Assembly (NCBI RefSeq): GCF_013408305.1
Contig: NZ_JACBZS010000001.1
Location: 1,984,001-2,048,000 of the forward strand
Source of the DNA: Naumannella cuiyingiana
GTDB lineage: Bacteria > Actinomycetota > Actinomycetes > Propionibacteriales > Propionibacteriaceae
Direction of reading: 5' to 3'
DNA length: 64,000 nucleotides
Of the stretch, positions 7,380-17,187 are shown one piece after another (position 1 is the first letter of the stretch; every line of letters starts with the position of its first letter). A program made the position numbers and the translations under genes. A model generated the notes under the pieces. It made no database searches. It was given only the letters and a program-made list of their open reading frames with translations, and was not told the origin of the DNA.

Positions 7380-8608
7380 CGTGGGCCCGGCAACCCGAGA
7401 GTTCCGGGCCGCCCGTCGATCAGGATCGGGGTACGCCCGATGTCGGCGTCGGGCTCGCGCCCGGCCGGGAAGTCGGGCAGTGGCGCCGCGAACTCGGTCT
7501 CCAGCCAGCTCTCGTGCACCCGATACCGCTCGGATTCGGCGAAGGCGGGCTGGTCGAGCACGGCGCGATGGAACGACAACACGGTGGGTACGCCGGCCAC
7601 GTCGAACTCGCCGAGCGCGCGCCGGGCCCGGGCCAGTGCGGCCGGTCGATCCGGGCCCCAGACGGTCAGCGTGGCGAGCAGCGGGTCGAACCCGGGGACG
7701 GCCGACCCGGCCTCGATCCCGGAGTCGAGCCGGACGCCGGGCCCGCCGGGCGGCGCCACCCCCCGGACGACGCCGGCAGCGGGGAGGAACCCTCGTCCCG
7801 GGTCCTCGGCGCTGATCCGGAAGGTGATGGCGTGCCCGCGCGGTCGCTGCTCGGCCAGTGCGGGGTCGAGCCGCGCTCCGGAGCCCACCCGCAATCCGGC
7901 CACGACCAGATCGATGCCCGTGGTTTCCTCGGTCGCGGCGTGCGCCGGCGTCAGCCGGAAGCTGACGTCGAGCAGGGACGGCGTACCGTCCGCGTCCAGC
8001 CGGAACGCGACGCTCGCCCCGTTGATCAAACCCGGGCCGCTCAGGCCCCGGCCGACCGGGCCGCGGGCGGTGTACGCCGCTACGGCGGCGGCCCGCAGCT
8101 CGCGCTCCAGCTCCGCGCCGAGCGCGGGCGCCGGCGCCTCGTCGATCAGCGACCCGCCGCGGCGCTGCACCGAAGCGTCCCGGGTGCCGAGCGCGACGAC
8201 CGTGCCGTAGGGGTCGGCGAGCACGGGCACCTCGATCCGGCGCGACCGCGGCGATCCGCGGCCGGGCGTCGGTGCGCGGTCGACGAACTCCGGGGGGCGG
8301 CCGAGCCAGGTGAACCCCGCGGCCCGCACGGCGCGGGCGAAGTCCGCGCTGTCGGCCAGGCCGCCCGACCCCGGATGCACGGCGTCGGCGCGTGCGGCAC
8401 GTGCCGCGGCGATGATCCCGTCCCCGGACAGGTAGCTCCGGGCGGGGGTCGCGCCCGGCACGGCGTACGCCTCGTCGGCGAGCCGGACGTGCCGGGCGTC
8501 GAAGTCGGCATCGGCGTACACCGCGATCGAGGTGAGACCGGAGTCGGCGCAGGCGCGAGCGATCCGGGCCGCGATCGGGCCCCGGTCGGCGATCAGGACT
8601 CGTCGCAC
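7376..8608 (-). CDS. degenerate biotin carboxylase-like protein
   Basis: 410 residues, GTG start 4 bases after pxpBC. The N-terminal third follows acyl-CoA carboxylase alpha chains (LIADRGPIAARIARAC, VYADADFDARHVRLADEAYAV), but the sequence then jumps from the GLTWIGPP-like block (about 105) to the RHIEVQVL-like block. About 90 residues carrying the ATP-grasp glycine loop and its lysines are missing. The catalytic EVNxRxQVEHxVTE segment has become DVSFRLTPAHAATE. It stops before any biotin carrier domain. The frame is intact, so it is a paralogue with no predicted carboxylase activity. It may be structural or regulatory, or a gene in decay. Confidence 0.75.
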   Translation of the reverse strand: MRRVLIADRGPIAARIARACADSGLTSIAVYADADFDARHVRLADEAYAVPGATPARSYLSGDGIIAAARAARADAVHPGSGGLADSADFARAVRAAGFTWLGRPPEFVDRAPTPGRGSPRSRRIEVPVLADPYGTVVALGTRDASVQRRGGSLIDEAPAPALGAELERELRAAAVAAYTARGPVGRGLSGPGLINGASVAFRLDADGTPSLLDVSFRLTPAHAATEETTGIDLVVAGLRVGSGARLDPALAEQRPRGHAITFRISAEDPGRGFLPAAGVVRGVAPPGGPGVRLDSGIEAGSAVPGFDPLLATLTVWGPDRPAALARARRALGEFDVAGVPTVLSFHRAVLDQPAFAESERYRVHESWLETEFAAPLPDFPAGREPDADIGRTPILIDGRPGTLGLPGPR

Positions 8609-8612
8609 CCGA

Positions 8613-10184
8613 TCATCCTTCCCGGTCGGTCAGCCGGAACCGCAGCTCGGTCCCCGGTGGCGCCTGGCCGAGCGCGCCCAGCGCGGTGGAGTCGACGACC
8701 GCGATCACCGGGTATCCGCCGGTGATCGGGTGGTCGGCGAGGAACAGGATCGGCTCGCCCGACGGGGGCACCTGCAGCGATCCGGTGGCCACGCCCTCGC
8801 TCGGCAGCTCGCGTTGCTCGGTACGCACGAGCGGGCGTCCGCCGCCGAGCCGGAGCCCGACTCGGTCGGAGCGCTCGGTCACCAGCCACGGCTCGGTGAC
8901 CAGCCGCTGCACGGAATCGGCGTCGAACCAGTCGTCGCGCGGGCCGAGCATGATCGGCACCTCGAGCGATCCCGAGGGCTCGTCCGGCCACGGCACCGGG
9001 TCGCCGACCGCGCGGGCCGGGGGCACGATGTCTCGCAGCCCCAGTACCTGCCCGGCGCGCAGCGGAGGCGGGCCGATCCCGCCCAGGGTGTCGGTGGAAC
9101 GGCTGCCCAGCACGGCATCGACGGCGAATCCGCCGCGCGCGGCGAGCATTGCCCGGACACCGCCGGCCGGAACGCCCAGCGCCAGCTCGTCGCCGTCGTC
9201 CAGCGCCAATGGGCGTTGATCATCGACGACGACCTGTTCGCCGCCCGACCGGGTGATGATCACACCGACGCGGGCCCCGGTGACGGCGACGACGCAGCGA
9301 CCGCGCGCCCGCAACGTCAACGCGCCGTAGGGAATCTCCAGGATCGCCTCGTCGGGGACGTTCCCGACCAGTCCGTTCGCCAGTCGCATCGCCCGGATGT
9401 CCAACGCGCCGGAAACGGCGACGCCCATCGCCAGGTTGCCCGGCCGTCCCGCATCCTGCAGCGTGCTCTGCAACCCGGGGATGATCACCTCGAGGCCCCG
9501 GTCATGATCGGGTTCGGCGGCCGGGTCCGGAGCCGGGGCTGTCGTCGCGAGCTGCGCGACCGCCCGGAAGCGGACCCGGGTGCCGGGTGCGAGCAGCGCC
9601 GGCGGGTCGCGGTCGGCCTCCCACATGGTGGCCGCGGTACGCCCGATCAATTGCCAGCCGCCCGGGCTCTCCCGCGGGTAGACGCCGGAGAAACGGCCGG
9701 CGAGTCCGACCGAGCCGGCGGGGATGCGGGTCCGCGGCGAGGACCGGCGGGGGACGTCGAAGATCGGGTCTCCGCCGGCCAGGTAGGCGAATCCCGGCGC
9801 GAAACCGGCGAAGGCCGCCACCCATTCGCCGCCGGTGTGCCGGGCGATCAAGTCGTCACGGGTCAGGCCGAGCAGCCCGGCGACCTCGTCGAGATCCTCG
9901 CCGTCGTAGACGACATCGATCTCGATCGGCGGTCCGTCGCCGGCCGGCCGCGGCTCATCCGACAGTGCGGCCAGCTCGGTGATCAACTCGGCGCGAGTGA
10001 TCACCTCGGGACAGAAATCGATCATGATGGTCCGGGCCGCGGGCAGCGGCTCGCCCAGCCCCGGGATGGGATCGACGCGCTGGCGTTGCCGGAGGCTCGC
10101 GAGCAGCCCGAGGGTGTGTTCGAGGTCGACCAGCTCGACCAGTACGGCCCGGTCCCCGGCGGACAGGTGGCGCCGCTCGCTCAT
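8613..10184 (-). CDS. 5-oxoprolinase subunits PxpB-PxpC, fused (KipI-KipA type)
   Basis: 523 residues; its ATG overlaps the pxpA stop. Residues 1-215 are the PxpB/KipI half ([47 protein letters not shown]). Residues 225-523 are the PxpC/KipA half ([54 protein letters not shown]). With PxpA it forms the ATP-dependent 5-oxoprolinase that opens 5-oxo-L-proline to glutamate. Two-gene arrangements are more familiar from E. coli and Bacillus; fused forms also occur. Confidence 0.93.
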   Translation of the reverse strand: MSERRHLSAGDRAVLVELVDLEHTLGLLASLRQRQRVDPIPGLGEPLPAARTIMIDFCPEVITRAELITELAALSDEPRPAGDGPPIEIDVVYDGEDLDEVAGLLGLTRDDLIARHTGGEWVAAFAGFAPGFAYLAGGDPIFDVPRRSSPRTRIPAGSVGLAGRFSGVYPRESPGGWQLIGRTAATMWEADRDPPALLAPGTRVRFRAVAQLATTAPAPDPAAEPDHDRGLEVIIPGLQSTLQDAGRPGNLAMGVAVSGALDIRAMRLANGLVGNVPDEAILEIPYGALTLRARGRCVVAVTGARVGVIITRSGGEQVVVDDQRPLALDDGDELALGVPAGGVRAMLAARGGFAVDAVLGSRSTDTLGGIGPPPLRAGQVLGLRDIVPPARAVGDPVPWPDEPSGSLEVPIMLGPRDDWFDADSVQRLVTEPWLVTERSDRVGLRLGGGRPLVRTEQRELPSEGVATGSLQVPPSGEPILFLADHPITGGYPVIAVVDSTALGALGQAPPGTELRFRLTDREG

Positions 10185-10945
10185 CGGCCGACGAACGGCC
10201 GCACCGAGATATCGTCCGTGAGCAGTCGATCGCGGACCGCGCGGGCCATCTCGACCGCGCCCGCGCTGTCGCCGTGCACGCAGATCGAATCGGCGCGCAG
10301 CCGCACCGGCGTACCCTCCACGGAGATCAACTCGCCCGCCGCGACCAGCCGCGCCATCCGCTCGGCCACCTCCGCCGGATCGTGCAACACCGCGTCGGGC
10401 TCGCGGCGCGAGACCAGCGTGCCGTCGGCGTGGTACGCACGGTCGGCGAAGGCCTCGCTCGCCGTCGTCAGTCCCGCCTCCTCGGCGATCCGCAGCACGA
10501 CGCTGCCGGCCAGCCCGAGCAGCACCAGCGAGTCGTCGGCCTCGCGGATCGCCGCGACCACGTCGCGCGCCTGTCGCTCGTCGACCGCGATGGTGTTGTA
10601 GAGCGCGCCGTGCGGTTTCACATAGCTCACCCGCCCGCCCGCCGCGCCGGCCAGCGCGGACAGCGCACCGATCTGGTAGATGATCTCCGGGACCAGGTCC
10701 TCGCTCGCCACATCCATTGCGCGGCGGCCGAAACCCGCCAGATCGCGATAGGCGACATGTGCGCCGATCGCGACGTCGTTGTCGACGGCGATCCGGCAGG
10801 TCCTCGCCATCACGCGCGGGTCGCCGGCATGGAAGCCGCAGGCGATGTTGGCGCTGGAGACGATGCCGAGGACGGCCTCGTCGTCGCCGAGGTTCCATCG
10901 GCCGAAGCCCTCGCCGATGTCGCTGTTCAGATCGATCGCGGTCAT
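10181..10945 (-). CDS. pxpA: 5-oxoprolinase subunit PxpA (LamB/YcsF family)
   Basis: 254 residues, full family length, ATG start overlapping the DUF1445 stop. The LamB/YcsF signature is clear: [14 protein letters not shown] at the N terminus, [47 protein letters not shown], and a C-terminal [11 protein letters not shown]. It supplies the catalytic part of 5-oxoprolinase together with the fused PxpBC encoded immediately downstream. Confidence 0.95.
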   Translation of the reverse strand: MTAIDLNSDIGEGFGRWNLGDDEAVLGIVSSANIACGFHAGDPRVMARTCRIAVDNDVAIGAHVAYRDLAGFGRRAMDVASEDLVPEIIYQIGALSALAGAAGGRVSYVKPHGALYNTIAVDERQARDVVAAIREADDSLVLLGLAGSVVLRIAEEAGLTTASEAFADRAYHADGTLVSRREPDAVLHDPAEVAERMARLVAAGELISVEGTPVRLRADSICVHGDSAGAVEMARAVRDRLLTDDISVRPFVGR

Positions 10946-11760
10946 CGGACCTCCTGCTGCAGGGGCGGTTCGAGATAGGCGGAGTCGGGGGTGTCGGTGA
11001 TCAACATGTGACCGGGGGAGTGGGTGATCGCGAACGCCGGGCGGCTGGCCAGCACCGCCGCCTGCGGCGTCACCCCGCAGCCCCAGAACACCGGAACGTC
11101 CCCGGGCTCGAGGATCGGGGCATCGCCGAAATCGGGATGATCCAGGTCGGCGATGCCGAGCGCCCCCGGGTCGCCGACATGCATCGGGGCGCCGTGCACC
11201 GCCGGATAGCGGCCGCTGATCGCGATCGCGTCATCGACCCGATCGGCCGGGATGCCGCGCAGCGAAACCACCAGCGGGCCGTGGAACCGGCCGGCCGGTG
11301 TGCAGGGCACGGTCGTCGCATACATCGGCACGCTCCGGCCCGCGGTGATGTGTCGGACGGGTACGCCGGCCGCCAGCAGCGCGAACTCGAAGGTGAACGA
11401 GCAGCCGATCAGGAAAGCGACAAGATCATCGCGTTCCGACCACGCCGCGCTGGCGTCGCCCACCTCGGCCACCAGCTCGCCGTCACGCCAGATCCGATAG
11501 CCGGGCAGGTCGGTGCGCAGGTCGAGATCATCACCCGCCAGGGCGCTGGTCACGGCCCCGGGCGCGGTCTCGTCGAGCAGCGGGCACGGCCGGGGATTGG
11601 CCCGGGCGAAGGCGCGGAAGTCATCGGCCTGGTCCGCGGGCAGGGCGATCAGGTTGGCCTGGGCGTACCCGCGGGCGATGCCGGCGGTCGGTGCGACCAG
11701 GCCGGCGCGGTACGCCGACCGGGCGCGGGCCGGAGTGCTGTCGGCGTCGGGAATGATCAC
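10942..11760 (-). CDS. DUF1445 hydro-lyase / D-glutamate cyclase-like protein
   Basis: 272 residues from the GTG at 11760, which overlaps the permease stop. Family blocks include [45 protein letters not shown] and [12 protein letters not shown]. The mammalian relative DGLUCY converts D-glutamate to 5-oxo-D-proline, and the Bacillus homologue YcsI lies in the same PxpA neighbourhood. A role feeding 5-oxoproline, or handling its D form, to PxpABC is inferred from this context. Confidence 0.88.
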   Translation of the reverse strand: MIIPDADSTPARARSAYRAGLVAPTAGIARGYAQANLIALPADQADDFRAFARANPRPCPLLDETAPGAVTSALAGDDLDLRTDLPGYRIWRDGELVAEVGDASAAWSERDDLVAFLIGCSFTFEFALLAAGVPVRHITAGRSVPMYATTVPCTPAGRFHGPLVVSLRGIPADRVDDAIAISGRYPAVHGAPMHVGDPGALGIADLDHPDFGDAPILEPGDVPVFWGCGVTPQAAVLASRPAFAITHSPGHMLITDTPDSAYLEPPLQQEVR

Positions 11761-13004
11761 GATCCCGACACCATGGCGAAGATCGGGCCGATCGACACCG
11801 CGCCCATGTAGTAGCTCAGGGCCGTGGCTGCGGTGCCGACGACCAGCAGCCACCGGGGATAGCGGTAGTCGCCGAGCAGGCCGGGCCGGAACCAGCCGAT
11901 GATCATGAAGATGGTCAGGCCGATCGGCAGCACCAGGCCGTTGAATCCGCCGACGAAGACGAGGATCGCCGCGGGGGCCGCGCCCCAGAGCAGGAACAGC
12001 ACCAGCGAGACCGCGATGAAGCCGATCGTGATGAAGCTGCGGGTGCGCTGGGTGAGCCGGTCGCTGAATGCGGAGAAGAACGAGCTCGAGGTGTACGCGG
12101 CGCCGATCACCGACGAGATTGCCGCCGCCCAGAACACCACGCCGAAGACCTTGAAACCGACCTCGCCGGCGGCGGCCTGGAAGGCCTGTGCGCCGGGATT
12201 GCCCGAGGTGTCGAGCACGACGCCGCTGGCCACCACGCCGAGGATGGCCAGGAAGAGCACGTAGCGCATCACGCCGGTGACCAGGATGCCGTTGACGGCC
12301 GCCCGGTTCACCTCCTTGACGTGCTCGGGGCCGGTGGTGCCGGAGTCGAGCAGCTTGTGCGCGCCGGAGTAGGTGATGTAGCCGCCGACGGTGCCGCCGA
12401 CGATGGTGGTGATCGCGGCGAAGTTGAGCGTGTCCGGCAGCACCGTCTGGCGCAGGGCGTCGGCGACGGGTGGGCCCGAGACCACGGCGACATAGACCGT
12501 CAGCGCGATCATCACCAGCCCGAGCACGATCAGCACCCGATCGACCGCGGCCAACGCGCGCCGGGAGAGGAAGATCGCGATCGCGATGGCGGCGCTGATC
12601 GCACCGCCGATCTTGGGGTCGAGCCCGAACAGCACCTTCAGGCCCAGGCCTGCGCCGGCGATGTTGCCGATGTTGAAGGCCAGGCCGCCGATGATGATCA
12701 ACACGGCGAGCAGGTACCCCGACCCGGGGATCGCCCGGTTCGCCAGTTGCGGTGCGAACATCCCGGACACGGTGACCATTCGCCAGACGTTCAACTGGAT
12801 CGCGAAGTCGATCAGGATCGACAACAAGATGCCGAAGGCGAACGCTGCGCCGAGCTGGGCGGTGAAGGTGGCCGTCTGGGTGATGAAGCCGGGCCCGATG
12901 GCGCTGGTGGCCATCATGAAGATCGCCCCGATCAGCGAGATCCGGCGGGCCGATGCGAAGGACTTCGCCTGTTCGGCGGTGGATTCCTCACCAGTGGCTG
13001 CCAT
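11757..13004 (-). CDS. NRAMP-like permease (YcsG type)
   Basis: 415 residues with about eleven membrane helices, ATG start. Overall fold similarity is to NRAMP transporters, but the metal-binding DPGN of helix 1 is replaced by GPGFITQ and the helix-6 MPH motif by GAHKLLDSG. The Bacillus homologue YcsG sits beside PxpA and YcsI. I infer an organic substrate (5-oxoproline, glutamate or a related compound) rather than a divalent metal. It is the first gene of the five-gene oxoprolinase operon. Confidence 0.82.
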   Translation of the reverse strand: MAATGEESTAEQAKSFASARRISLIGAIFMMATSAIGPGFITQTATFTAQLGAAFAFGILLSILIDFAIQLNVWRMVTVSGMFAPQLANRAIPGSGYLLAVLIIIGGLAFNIGNIAGAGLGLKVLFGLDPKIGGAISAAIAIAIFLSRRALAAVDRVLIVLGLVMIALTVYVAVVSGPPVADALRQTVLPDTLNFAAITTIVGGTVGGYITYSGAHKLLDSGTTGPEHVKEVNRAAVNGILVTGVMRYVLFLAILGVVASGVVLDTSGNPGAQAFQAAAGEVGFKVFGVVFWAAAISSVIGAAYTSSSFFSAFSDRLTQRTRSFITIGFIAVSLVLFLLWGAAPAAILVFVGGFNGLVLPIGLTIFMIIGWFRPGLLGDYRYPRWLLVVGTAATALSYYMGAVSIGPIFAMVSGS

Positions 13005-13065
13005 CGCGCACGCTCCTCGGGCCTGGGCGGCGCAACGCGCCGACGAATGGGCGTCACCCTAGAAG

Positions 13066-13076
13066 TTGTTGAACAA
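13066..13076. promoter_or_regulatory. candidate GntR operator
   Basis: The perfect 11-base palindrome TTGTTGAACAA lies in the 133-base divergent gap between the permease (start 13004) and the GntR regulator (start 13138). Its AT-rich character stands out from the surroundings. It is the best candidate for the binding site of the adjacent regulator. Confidence 0.5.
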
Positions 13077-13137
13077 AATGACCAGATCGTTGAGGAAATT
13101 GGCCGGATCCGGCCGCGGCCGCCCCTACGATGAGTCG

Positions 13138-13809
13138 GTGCGGACCAATGACGCGCCGAGCCGGGTGCCCGGTGCGCGACTCGATCTGGCCGAGCGCACC
13201 GCCGCCGAGCTGCGTTCGATGATCATCGATGGTGCGCTTGCGCCGGGCCAGCAGTTGCACGAGGCGGCGCTCGCCCAGAGCCTGGGGGTCTCGCGCAACT
13301 CGCTGCGGGAGGCGTACCGGATCGGAATCCACGACGGCCTGCTGGAGCGGCACAACCATCGCGGCGTCTTCGTCCGGGTGCCGAGCCTCGCCTCGCTGCT
13401 CGACATCTACCGAGTGCGGCGGATGATCGAGGAACAGGCGGTACGCCATGCCGTGCCCCGGCACCCCGCGCTCGGCGCCGTCCGCGAGGCGGTCGCCGCC
13501 GCGCAGGAGCATCGCCGCGCGGGCCGCTGGCGCCAGGTCGGGTCGATGAACATGGCCTTCCACGCGGGCCTGGTCGCCCTGGCCGACAGCGAGCGGCTCG
13601 ACCAGTGGTTCGCGCGCCTGGCCGCTGAGCTGCGGCTGGCGTTTCGCACGATTGCCGATGCCGAGTACCTGCACGCGCCCTTCGTGGACGCCAATGCATC
13701 GATTGCCGCGCTGCTCGCCGAGGGGCGGATGGCCGAGGCGGCCGATGCCCTCGATGCCTACTTCACCCGCTCCGAGCGGACATTGGTCGCGGCCTACGCC
13801 CGAGGCTGA
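13138..13809 (+). CDS. GntR family regulator, FCD subfamily
   Basis: 223 residues from the GTG at 13138. An upstream ATG-containing extension would run through the palindrome at 13066 and is less likely. The winged helix-turn-helix (about 15-80) includes LAPGQQLHEAALAQSLGVSRNSLREAYRIG. The FCD ligand-binding domain follows (about 95-215) with YRVRRMIEEQAVRHAV. Its divergent position makes it the probable local regulator of the oxoprolinase operon; Bacillus uses an IclR protein (KipR) in the equivalent place. Confidence 0.87.
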   Translation: MRTNDAPSRVPGARLDLAERTAAELRSMIIDGALAPGQQLHEAALAQSLGVSRNSLREAYRIGIHDGLLERHNHRGVFVRVPSLASLLDIYRVRRMIEEQAVRHAVPRHPALGAVREAVAAAQEHRRAGRWRQVGSMNMAFHAGLVALADSERLDQWFARLAAELRLAFRTIADAEYLHAPFVDANASIAALLAEGRMAEAADALDAYFTRSERTLVAAYARG

Positions 13810-13817
13810 TCGGCCGG

Positions 13818-15062
13818 TCAGGCGAGCAGGGTCTCGCCGAGCCAGCCGCCCTCGTTGACCCCGGGCAGCACGGCCCACAGGCCCGAGCCGGTGTGGCGCA
13901 GGTACTCCTGTAGTGCATCCCGGCTCGCCAGCCGGGTCTGCATCGGGATGAAGTGGGTCCGCGGGTCGGTCACGAAGGCGAGGAAGAACAGCCCGGCATC
14001 GAGTCGGCCGAGCCGCGTGCTGCCGTCCACGAAGTTGTAGCCGCGGCGCAGCAACTGCACGCCGTCATTGGCATCGGGGTGGGCGAGCGCGACATGGCTT
14101 CGCGGATCGATAAGCGGGAGCCCGCCGCGACCCGCGGCCGCGAAGTCCGGCGCCGCGAATTCGTCGCCGCCGCTGAGCGGTGCCCCTTCGGCCTTGCTGC
14201 GGCCGATCACCCGCTCCTGTTCGGCGAGCGAGGTCCGGTCCCAGGTCTCGATCGTCATGTTGATCCGGCGCGCCACGAGGTAGCTGCCGCCGACCAGCCA
14301 GTCCTCCCGGGGATCGCGGCCGGCGGGCACCCAGACGTGCCGGTCGAGCAGGTCGGGCTCCTCTGCCTTCAGGTTGGCGGTGCCGTCCTTGAAGCCGAAC
14401 ATGTTCCGCGGGGTCGGCTGCGCCGTCGACGTGGAGGAGGTACGCCCGAAGCCGAGCTGGCTCCAGCGTACCGACACCGTGCCCATGCCGATCCGGGCGA
14501 GATTGCGGATCGCGTGCACGGCGACCTGCGGGTCGTCCGCGCAGGCCTGGACGCACAGATCGCCGTCGGAGCGATCGGGATCGAGGGCGTCGCCGGGAAA
14601 CGCGGGCAGCGGCGTCAGCGCCTCCGGTCGCCGCTGTCCCAGGCCGAACCGGTCGAACAGCGCCGGTCCGACGCCGAAGGTCAGCGTCAGGCCCGACGGG
14701 GGCAGGCCGATGGCCTCGCCGGTGTCATCCGGCGGGGCCTGGTAGGAACCACCGGTCGGGCCCTGTTCGCCGGCTGCCAGGCCCTGGGTGAGCCGGGCGG
14801 CCGCGGTGGTCCAGGCGCGCAGCAGCCGCGCCAGCTTGGCCCGGTCGTCGGTCAGCACGTCGAAGGCGGCGAAGTGCAGTCGATCCTGGGCGGGCGTGGC
14901 GATGCCCGCCTGGTGCGCGCCGTGGAACGGATACGTCCGGGCAAGCGGGTCGGGCGGCGGCTCGGCGGTGCGACCGAGCGCCAGGCCGCCCGCCAGGCCG
15001 GCGGCGCCCACGGCCGCAGCGCCCCCGGCGGCGCCGATCAGGCCGCGCCGCGACAGGGTCAT
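13818..15062 (-). CDS. efeB: EfeB, Dyp-type haem peroxidase of the iron uptake system
   Basis: 414 residues, ATG start. It begins with a twin-arginine signal (SRRGLIG at 4-10) and a long Ala/Gly-rich h-region. The DyP GXXDG motif is GFKDG (223-227, catalytic Asp226), and the haem-ligand region SHVALAHP lies at 322-329. EfeB is exported folded and works with EfeO and EfeU; it has been proposed to oxidise ferrous iron or to act on haem. It is the last gene of efeUOB and converges with the gntR gene. Confidence 0.94.
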   Translation of the reverse strand: MTLSRRGLIGAAGGAAAVGAAGLAGGLALGRTAEPPPDPLARTYPFHGAHQAGIATPAQDRLHFAAFDVLTDDRAKLARLLRAWTTAAARLTQGLAAGEQGPTGGSYQAPPDDTGEAIGLPPSGLTLTFGVGPALFDRFGLGQRRPEALTPLPAFPGDALDPDRSDGDLCVQACADDPQVAVHAIRNLARIGMGTVSVRWSQLGFGRTSSTSTAQPTPRNMFGFKDGTANLKAEEPDLLDRHVWVPAGRDPREDWLVGGSYLVARRINMTIETWDRTSLAEQERVIGRSKAEGAPLSGGDEFAAPDFAAAGRGGLPLIDPRSHVALAHPDANDGVQLLRRGYNFVDGSTRLGRLDAGLFFLAFVTDPRTHFIPMQTRLASRDALQEYLRHTGSGLWAVLPGVNEGGWLGETLLA

Positions 15063-15104
15063 GCCGGTGCGCCCGTCGTGCTCGATGTCATGTCGTCCCC
15101 GGGG

Positions 15105-16277
15105 TCAGGACAAGACGGCCGCGGTCAGCCGGGAGAGCGGCTCGCCGAGCGCATTGACCCGGTCGGAGAGGGCCTTGATGTCGTCCTCGGTGAGCTCGTC
15201 GTAGCTCTTCCAGCCGTCCCCGCTGCGGTGGGAGTCCAGCTCGGCCTGGGTGGCGGCGAACTCTTCTTCCAAGGTGGCGTCCAGATCGGGATCCTTCTTC
15301 TGCAGGATCGGCCGCAGCCCCTGCCAGGCGACCCGCGCGCCCTCGAGATTGCCCTGGAAGTCCCACAGGTCGGTGCGCGACCAGTACTCCTCCTCGCCGG
15401 TGACCTTGCCCGAGGCCACCTCCTCCATCAGCCCGGTCGCACCGTTGCCGATCTGGTCGGTGCTGAAGGTCAGGTCGCGGGTGCGGTTGTAGAGGTCCTC
15501 GGTGTTGGCGACCAGGTCGTCGGCGTACCGCTTGCGCTCCTGCGTGGTCAGCGCGGTGTAGTTCTCGGCCCGCTGCGGCCACAGATCCTTCTCCATCACG
15601 TGCCAGCCGGTCCACTCCTCGCCGGGCTGCAGGTCGGCCTCGCGCGCGTCCATCTTCGGGTCGAGATCGCCGAAGGACTCCGCGACCGGCTCGATCCGCT
15701 CCCAGTGCATCCGGGCGCGGGGGTAGAGCCGGCGGGCCTCGTCGTCGGAGCCCGCGGTGTAGGCCTCGGCGAAGGCGCGGGTCTGTGCGAGAAGCTGCTC
15801 GGTCTGGTCCTTGACGTAGGAGCCGTACTGCTGGTCGGCCTGCTCGGCGAGCTGCTGATCATCGGCCGAGACTGCCGGTTGATCATCGGACGGCGCGACC
15901 GAGAACGGGTTGCGGATGCCGTCGCCGATCATGCCCGGCTTGCAGGCGGTGAAGTAGTCGCCGGCCGGCGCGTTGACGACCAGGTCACGGGACAGGCCGG
16001 GCCCGATGTTCTCCACCTCGCCGAGGATCCGCAACCCGTCGGATCCGAGCAGGTAGAACTCGGTCACCTGGCTGCCGCCGTTGGTCACCGAGAAGGTCAG
16101 GGTGCCGGCCGGTGCGCCGCCGCCGGAGACCGTGCAGGCGTCGTCGGTGGACTGCACGGTCAGCGCGCGCGGATCGCCCGGCGCGGCGCCGGAGGTGTTG
16201 TCGGTGCAGCCGGCGAGCGCGACGGCGAGAGCCGCGACGAGGCAGGCAGCTCCCGCGCAGCGGTGGGACTTGATCAT
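15105..16277 (-). CDS. efeO: EfeO, periplasmic-type iron-binding lipoprotein
   Basis: 390 residues; the ATG at 16277 overlaps the efeU stop. Lipobox LAGC at 21-24 marks a lipoprotein. A cupredoxin-like N-terminal domain (about 38-130) has no full copper site. It is followed by the M75 peptidase-like helical domain with the metal-binding HWERIE motif (HxxxE) and the GWHVMEKDLWP block. It delivers iron to EfeU. Confidence 0.94.
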   Translation of the reverse strand: MIKSHRCAGAACLVAALAVALAGCTDNTSGAAPGDPRALTVQSTDDACTVSGGGAPAGTLTFSVTNGGSQVTEFYLLGSDGLRILGEVENIGPGLSRDLVVNAPAGDYFTACKPGMIGDGIRNPFSVAPSDDQPAVSADDQQLAEQADQQYGSYVKDQTEQLLAQTRAFAEAYTAGSDDEARRLYPRARMHWERIEPVAESFGDLDPKMDAREADLQPGEEWTGWHVMEKDLWPQRAENYTALTTQERKRYADDLVANTEDLYNRTRDLTFSTDQIGNGATGLMEEVASGKVTGEEEYWSRTDLWDFQGNLEGARVAWQGLRPILQKKDPDLDATLEEEFAATQAELDSHRSGDGWKSYDELTEDDIKALSDRVNALGEPLSRLTAAVLS

Positions 16278-17116
16278 GCAGGTTCTCCGGTAGGGACGGG
16301 CGCGGCCGCGGCGGAGGTACGCCGAAGCGCGCGCAGGAACAGGAAACCGACGATGAGCAGATAGGCCCACCAGGCGGCGAACTCCAGCCAGGTCGTGGCG
16401 GGAGAGAAGTTGAAGATGCCCTTCAGCAGCGTGCCGTACCACGATGCCGGCGGGATGATCGCGCTGACGTCGAAGGCCAGCGAGTGCAGGCCGGGCAGGA
16501 TGCCTGCCTCCTGCAGATCGTGCACCCCGTAGGCCAGCACGCCCGCGGCGACGATGATCAGGAACGCCCCGGTGATCGCGAAGAACTTGCCGAGGTCGAT
16601 TCGCAGGGCGCCTGAGTAGAACAAGAAGCCGAGCACGATTGCGGTGGCGATGCCGAGCACGGCGCCGAGCAGCGGGATCGCGCCGCTGCCGCCGGTGGCG
16701 CCCTGGGTCGCCGCCCACAGGATCAACGCGGTCTCCAGCCCCTCGCGACCGACCGCCAACATCGCGATCACCACGAGCGACCAGCCGCCGCCGGACCGGT
16801 CGACCTTCTCGCGCAGCACCCGCCCGAGCGACTTGGCAGCGGTAGCCATCCACAAGATCATCCAGGTGACGAAGCCGACCGCGATGATCGACAGGGCGCC
16901 GCCGATGGCCTCCTGGGCCTCGAAGGTCAGGCCGCGCGGGCCAAAGGTCAGTACGGCGCCGAAGGCGAGCGAGATGACGACGGCGATGCCCACGCCGAGC
17001 CAGATCCGGGACAGCAGTTCGCGCCGGCCGGTCTTGACCAGGTAGGCGATCAGGATGCTGACGATCAGGCAGGCCTCCAGGCCCTCGCGCAGACCGATCA
17101 GGTAGTTGGCGAGCAT
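16274..17116 (-). CDS. efeU: EfeU, FTR1-family iron permease
   Basis: 280 residues, seven membrane helices. Both REXXE iron-translocation motifs are intact: REGLE at 10-14 in the first helix and REGLE at 124-128. ATG start. First gene of efeUOB; an iron box lies 12 bases upstream of the start codon, so repression by a DtxR/IdeR protein in iron-replete cells is expected. Confidence 0.95.
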   Translation of the reverse strand: MLANYLIGLREGLEACLIVSILIAYLVKTGRRELLSRIWLGVGIAVVISLAFGAVLTFGPRGLTFEAQEAIGGALSIIAVGFVTWMILWMATAAKSLGRVLREKVDRSGGGWSLVVIAMLAVGREGLETALILWAATQGATGGSGAIPLLGAVLGIATAIVLGFLFYSGALRIDLGKFFAITGAFLIIVAAGVLAYGVHDLQEAGILPGLHSLAFDVSAIIPPASWYGTLLKGIFNFSPATTWLEFAAWWAYLLIVGFLFLRALRRTSAAAAPVPTGEPA

Positions 17117-17127
17117 GAACCGCTTTC

Positions 17128-17146
17128 TAGGTTAAGGACAACCTAA
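17128..17146 (-). promoter_or_regulatory. DtxR/IdeR iron box upstream of efeU
   Basis: The 19-mer TAGGTTAAGGACAACCTAA is an interrupted palindrome with the TAGGTT and AACCTAA arms of the DtxR/IdeR consensus TTAGGTTAGGCTAACCTAA. It lies 12 bases upstream of the efeU start codon. Confidence 0.8.
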
Positions 17147-17187
17147 CCTAAACCGGAATCCGCGCCGCTGTCGAGTTGGCCAGCGCG

